Notes under the pieces: model-generated | Told to the model about the DNA's origin: nothing | The model's database searches: none | Seen by the model: only the letters and a program-made list of their open reading frames with translations | Shown: piece by piece, positions 32,816 to 35,187 of the stretch | Numbering within the stretch: the first letter of the stretch is position 1 | Layout: each line of letters begins with the position of its first letter | Made by a program: the position numbers and the translations under genes | From: an uncultured bacterium | Lineage (GTDB): Bacteria; Bacteroidota; Bacteroidia; Bacteroidales; Muribaculaceae | Direction: 5' to 3' | Length of the DNA: 35,187 nucleotides | Assembly: GCA_905214735.1 (NCBI GenBank) | Contig: CAJMNI010000024.1 | Location: 1-35,187 of the forward strand

Positions 32816-33913
32816 ATGAAATTAAGAAAATTCTATCTGCTGATGACAGCTGCAGCCATCGCCACAACAATGGCATCCTGTTCCGACGATGACAACGATT
32901 TCAAAATCGATCCGGACTCCCCATCGGTTTCCGAAGGAGCCTATATCCTCAATCAAGGCAACTTCTATAGCAATATAGAAGGTGGCCTGAACGTGATCAA
33001 CTATTCCGGCTCTTCAGCCGGCAACGTCTTCAAAGCCGCCAACGGCCGAAGCATCGGCGACACTCCGCAATGCGGTGTAGCCTACGGTTCGAAGATCTAT
33101 GTCGGAACGTATGAGTCGAACACCGTCGAGATCATCAACCGCTCGGATTATAAATCGCTGAAGCAGATCCAGCTCGGCGCCGACAAGACAGGTTTCGCCG
33201 GTACACAGCCGCGCTCCATGGCAGCCATCGACGGCAAAGTCTACATCTCGATGTATGACGGTTATGTCTGCAAACTCGATACGCTCACGATGAAGATCGA
33301 AGCCTCGGTTAAGGTCGGTCCCAACCCCGAGCAGATCTGCATCTACCGCAACCGCCTTTATGTGCCCAATTCCGACGGCATGAACTATCCCAACTATGGC
33401 AAGACCGCCACGGAAATCGACCTCAACAATTTCACCGTGAGCCGCACATTTGAAGTTGGTCTAAATCCCAACAAGTTCATGAGCGATGAAAACGGCCTTT
33501 ACGTGCTTTGCATGGGAGATTATGAAAAGACTGCTGCCAAAATTTACCGCGTGAACACTCATGACTATTCCGTCACGGCTCTTGCCGACGCCACTCTTGC
33601 CGCTACCGGCGATGACGAGATTTTCCTCATCAACGCTCCTTTCTCCGGAGGCGACATCACCTACAGCATCTACGACACCGACCACGATCGCCTGCAGGCA
33701 TGGGCAATTCCGGAAAAACCTGCCTATCCGAGCGGAATCGCCGTGGATGAAATAAGCGACAAAGTCCTTGTCACAAGCTATGTGATGAACGGACAGTGGC
33801 CGAGTTACGACGCTCCCGGATATGTGAATGTATATGATGAAGACACTCTTCTCTTCATCCGCAAATTCAACATAGGGTCAGGTCCCTCTTGCATCTTCTT
33901 CAACGCTCTTTAA
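32816..33913 (+). CDS. btuG: Surface beta-propeller lipoprotein, BtuG-like B12 capture protein
   Basis: 365 residues. Lipobox MASC with Cys22, followed by SDDDND, the acidic export signal for surface lipoproteins in Bacteroidota, so the protein should cap BtuB outside the cell. The body is a YncE/DUF5074-type seven-bladed propeller: repeated units such as GSKIYVGTYESNTVEIINRSDYK, IDGKVYISMYDGYVCKLDTLTMK and RNRLYVPNSDG. BtuG proteins in Bacteroides are propellers of this kind that bind cobalamin with very high affinity and hand it to BtuB. Position after btuB under the same riboswitch supports it. Nothing odd. Low chance it is another corrinoid accessory lipoprotein. Confidence 0.87.
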   Translation: MKLRKFYLLMTAAAIATTMASCSDDDNDFKIDPDSPSVSEGAYILNQGNFYSNIEGGLNVINYSGSSAGNVFKAANGRSIGDTPQCGVAYGSKIYVGTYESNTVEIINRSDYKSLKQIQLGADKTGFAGTQPRSMAAIDGKVYISMYDGYVCKLDTLTMKIEASVKVGPNPEQICIYRNRLYVPNSDGMNYPNYGKTATEIDLNNFTVSRTFEVGLNPNKFMSDENGLYVLCMGDYEKTAAKIYRVNTHDYSVTALADATLAATGDDEIFLINAPFSGGDITYSIYDTDHDRLQAWAIPEKPAYPSGIAVDEISDKVLVTSYVMNGQWPSYDAPGYVNVYDEDTLLFIRKFNIGSGPSCIFFNAL

Positions 33914-33931
33914 GCGTGATTCCAATTTCGA

Positions 33932-35068
33932 ATGAAAAAATCTGTTAAACACCTTATCTTTCTTTCGCTGGCGGCCATGTCGCTCCTGCAGTCTTGCGGG
34001 AGCGGCTCAGCCGCCGGCTCTGCTTCTGAAGAAGGCGAGGTGATCGAAAACTCACGCCTTCTGAGCATCCGCGACAATGATGGATATTCGGTAGTGACAA
34101 TCACCAATCCCTGGGATTCTCTCGGTAGCAAAAACGTGATCTATCTCGTTGACCGCGACATAGAGAAAGCACCCGAAATCCCTCAGGGGGCGACAAGAAT
34201 AAACGTGCCCGTCGAATCGACAGTATTGTTTTCTTCCACCCATGCCTCCCTTTTGGCGGAATTGGGGAAAGCCGGTATTATAAAGGGAGTCTGCGACAAG
34301 GAGTACATGCTCGACCCCACTGTCAGAAAAATGATTCAGGAGGGGAAAATCACCGATTGCGGCAACACATCCTCCCCCAACATCGAGAAACTCATAAAGC
34401 TCAAACCGGAGGCTGTAGTGCTCTATGGCTTCGAAAGCGGAACGGCTCCCCAGCAGATTGCCCGAACCGGTGTCCCGGTGATCGAGGCCATGGAATATAT
34501 GGAAACCACCTCTCTGGCCGAATGCGAATGGATCAAGCTCTATGGCCGCCTCGTGGGAAAGGCTAAAGAAGCCGATTCAATCTATGCCGGAGTGGCAAAG
34601 AGATATCGTGAGCTTTCCGCCAAGGCAAAGAGCGCCAAGAATAGACCCAAGGTGATTTTCGACCGGATTTACGGCCAGAGCTGGAATGTTCCCACTTCGG
34701 GATCAATCACCGGCAACATGATTCTCGATGCCGGAGGCGAGAATGTTTTCGCGGAATATAGCGAGCATGGCAGCGCACAGCTTTCCCCCGAGGAAGTGCT
34801 TCTCAAAGGGGGCGACGCCGATATCTGGATGATCCGCTTCTATCAGGAGCAGCCGCTCACGCTCTCACAGCTAAAGAAGGAGAATGACATTTACCCTCTC
34901 TTCAAAGCCTTCAAAACCGGAAACGTATATGGAGCCAACACCCTGACAGGGCGCGTATTCGAAGACGGCACGTTCCATCCCGACCTCGTGCTTGCAGACT
35001 ATATCTCCGTGTTCCACCCCGAACTCGGAGTCAAACCCTCACGTCGATATTACGAGAAAGTAAAATAA
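33932..35068 (+). CDS. btuF: BtuF-like substrate-binding lipoprotein
   Basis: 378-residue ABC-importer binding protein (PF01497). Lipobox LQSC, Cys22; the residues after it (GSGSAAGS) lack acidic groups, so it should stay in the periplasm, in contrast to the upstream BtuG-like protein. Two Rossmann-like lobes joined by a long helix: VESTVLFSSTHASLLAELG and NIEKLIKLKPEAVVLYG in the first, ITGNMILDAGGENVFAEY and LTGRVFEDGTFHPDLVLADY in the second. It lies 18 bp downstream of the propeller gene. Its partner permease and ATPase are expected; the ATPase candidate is divergent, the permease is not in the window. Closed by the terminator at 35092-35125. Confidence 0.9.
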   Translation: MKKSVKHLIFLSLAAMSLLQSCGSGSAAGSASEEGEVIENSRLLSIRDNDGYSVVTITNPWDSLGSKNVIYLVDRDIEKAPEIPQGATRINVPVESTVLFSSTHASLLAELGKAGIIKGVCDKEYMLDPTVRKMIQEGKITDCGNTSSPNIEKLIKLKPEAVVLYGFESGTAPQQIARTGVPVIEAMEYMETTSLAECEWIKLYGRLVGKAKEADSIYAGVAKRYRELSAKAKSAKNRPKVIFDRIYGQSWNVPTSGSITGNMILDAGGENVFAEYSEHGSAQLSPEEVLLKGGDADIWMIRFYQEQPLTLSQLKKENDIYPLFKAFKTGNVYGANTLTGRVFEDGTFHPDLVLADYISVFHPELGVKPSRRYYEKVK

Positions 35069-35091
35069 CAGATTCTCACCTATGCTCACAG

Positions 35092-35125
35092 CGGGGCGCG
35101 TTCAATCGGATCGCGCCCCGTTTTC
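35092..35125 (+). terminator. Intrinsic terminator of the btuB-btuG-btuF operon
   Basis: CGGGGCGCG (35092-35100) pairs with CGCGCCCCG (35112-35120), loop 11 nt, followed by TTTTCTT. A strong stem, so transcription of the B12 operon ends here and no btuC is co-transcribed. The remaining 60 bp of the window show nothing. Confidence 0.9.
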
Positions 35126-35187
35126 TTATATGCTGACCCGTCCTGAAAAATGTTGACTGGAATTTGGATTGTTAATTGTTAATATGT

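Overview
The window looks like chromosomal DNA from a gut-type member of the Bacteroidales; Muribaculaceae is my best guess from moderate GC and gene content, but I could not test it. Three signals support Bacteroidota. Several genes have the phylum's promoter (-33 TTTG, 18-20 bp, -7 TAnnTTTG). Shine-Dalgarno sequences are weak or absent. One lipoprotein has the acidic SDDD stretch after its lipid cysteine that exports lipoproteins to the cell surface in this phylum. Almost everything is housekeeping. I see no integrase, transposase, phage gene or CRISPR array.

Layout. 85-1386 (-): a DcaP-like porin. 1546-4369 (+): an amino-acid adenylation gene broken by an internal deletion and frameshift, then a GNAT acetyltransferase, an esterase-fold hydrolase and a small HELIH protein, closely packed or overlapping. 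4480-4653 (-): two identical tRNA-Arg(ACG) genes with their own promoter and terminator. 4783-8177 (-): folB, rpiB, a GtrA-like gene, engB and lysC. 8388-8930 (+): rubrerythrin. 9040-16278 (-): 5-formyl-THF cyclo-ligase, an S41 protease, dCMP deaminase, trxB, lolA and ftsK, with a separately promoted L,D-transpeptidase lipoprotein at 16375-17397. 17681-22746 (+): a 56-residue membrane protein abutting dxs, then trkA and trkH. 22768-24066 (-): a DUF3108 protein and a thioredoxin. 24302-26519 (+): a type-I glutamine synthetase-like enzyme and an orphan E1-like ThiF/MoeB protein. 26511-28845 (-): a flippase-like membrane protein and a GT4 glycosyltransferase, followed by a PAP2 phosphatase on the + strand.

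The right end (29704-35068) is a vitamin B12 uptake locus. A cobalamin riboswitch lies between a divergent FecE/BtuD-type ATPase and an operon of BtuB-like receptor, surface beta-propeller lipoprotein (BtuG-like) and BtuF-like binding lipoprotein, closed by a strong terminator. No inner-membrane permease (BtuC) is present here.

The items most worth a second look are the decayed adenylation/GNAT/esterase cluster, the split B12 locus, the possible envelope-glycolipid module (GT4, flippase, PAP2), the direct repeat and the inverted repeat sitting on two envelope-gene promoters, and the small membrane protein fused in context to dxs. I found no clear candidate for an entirely new large system.
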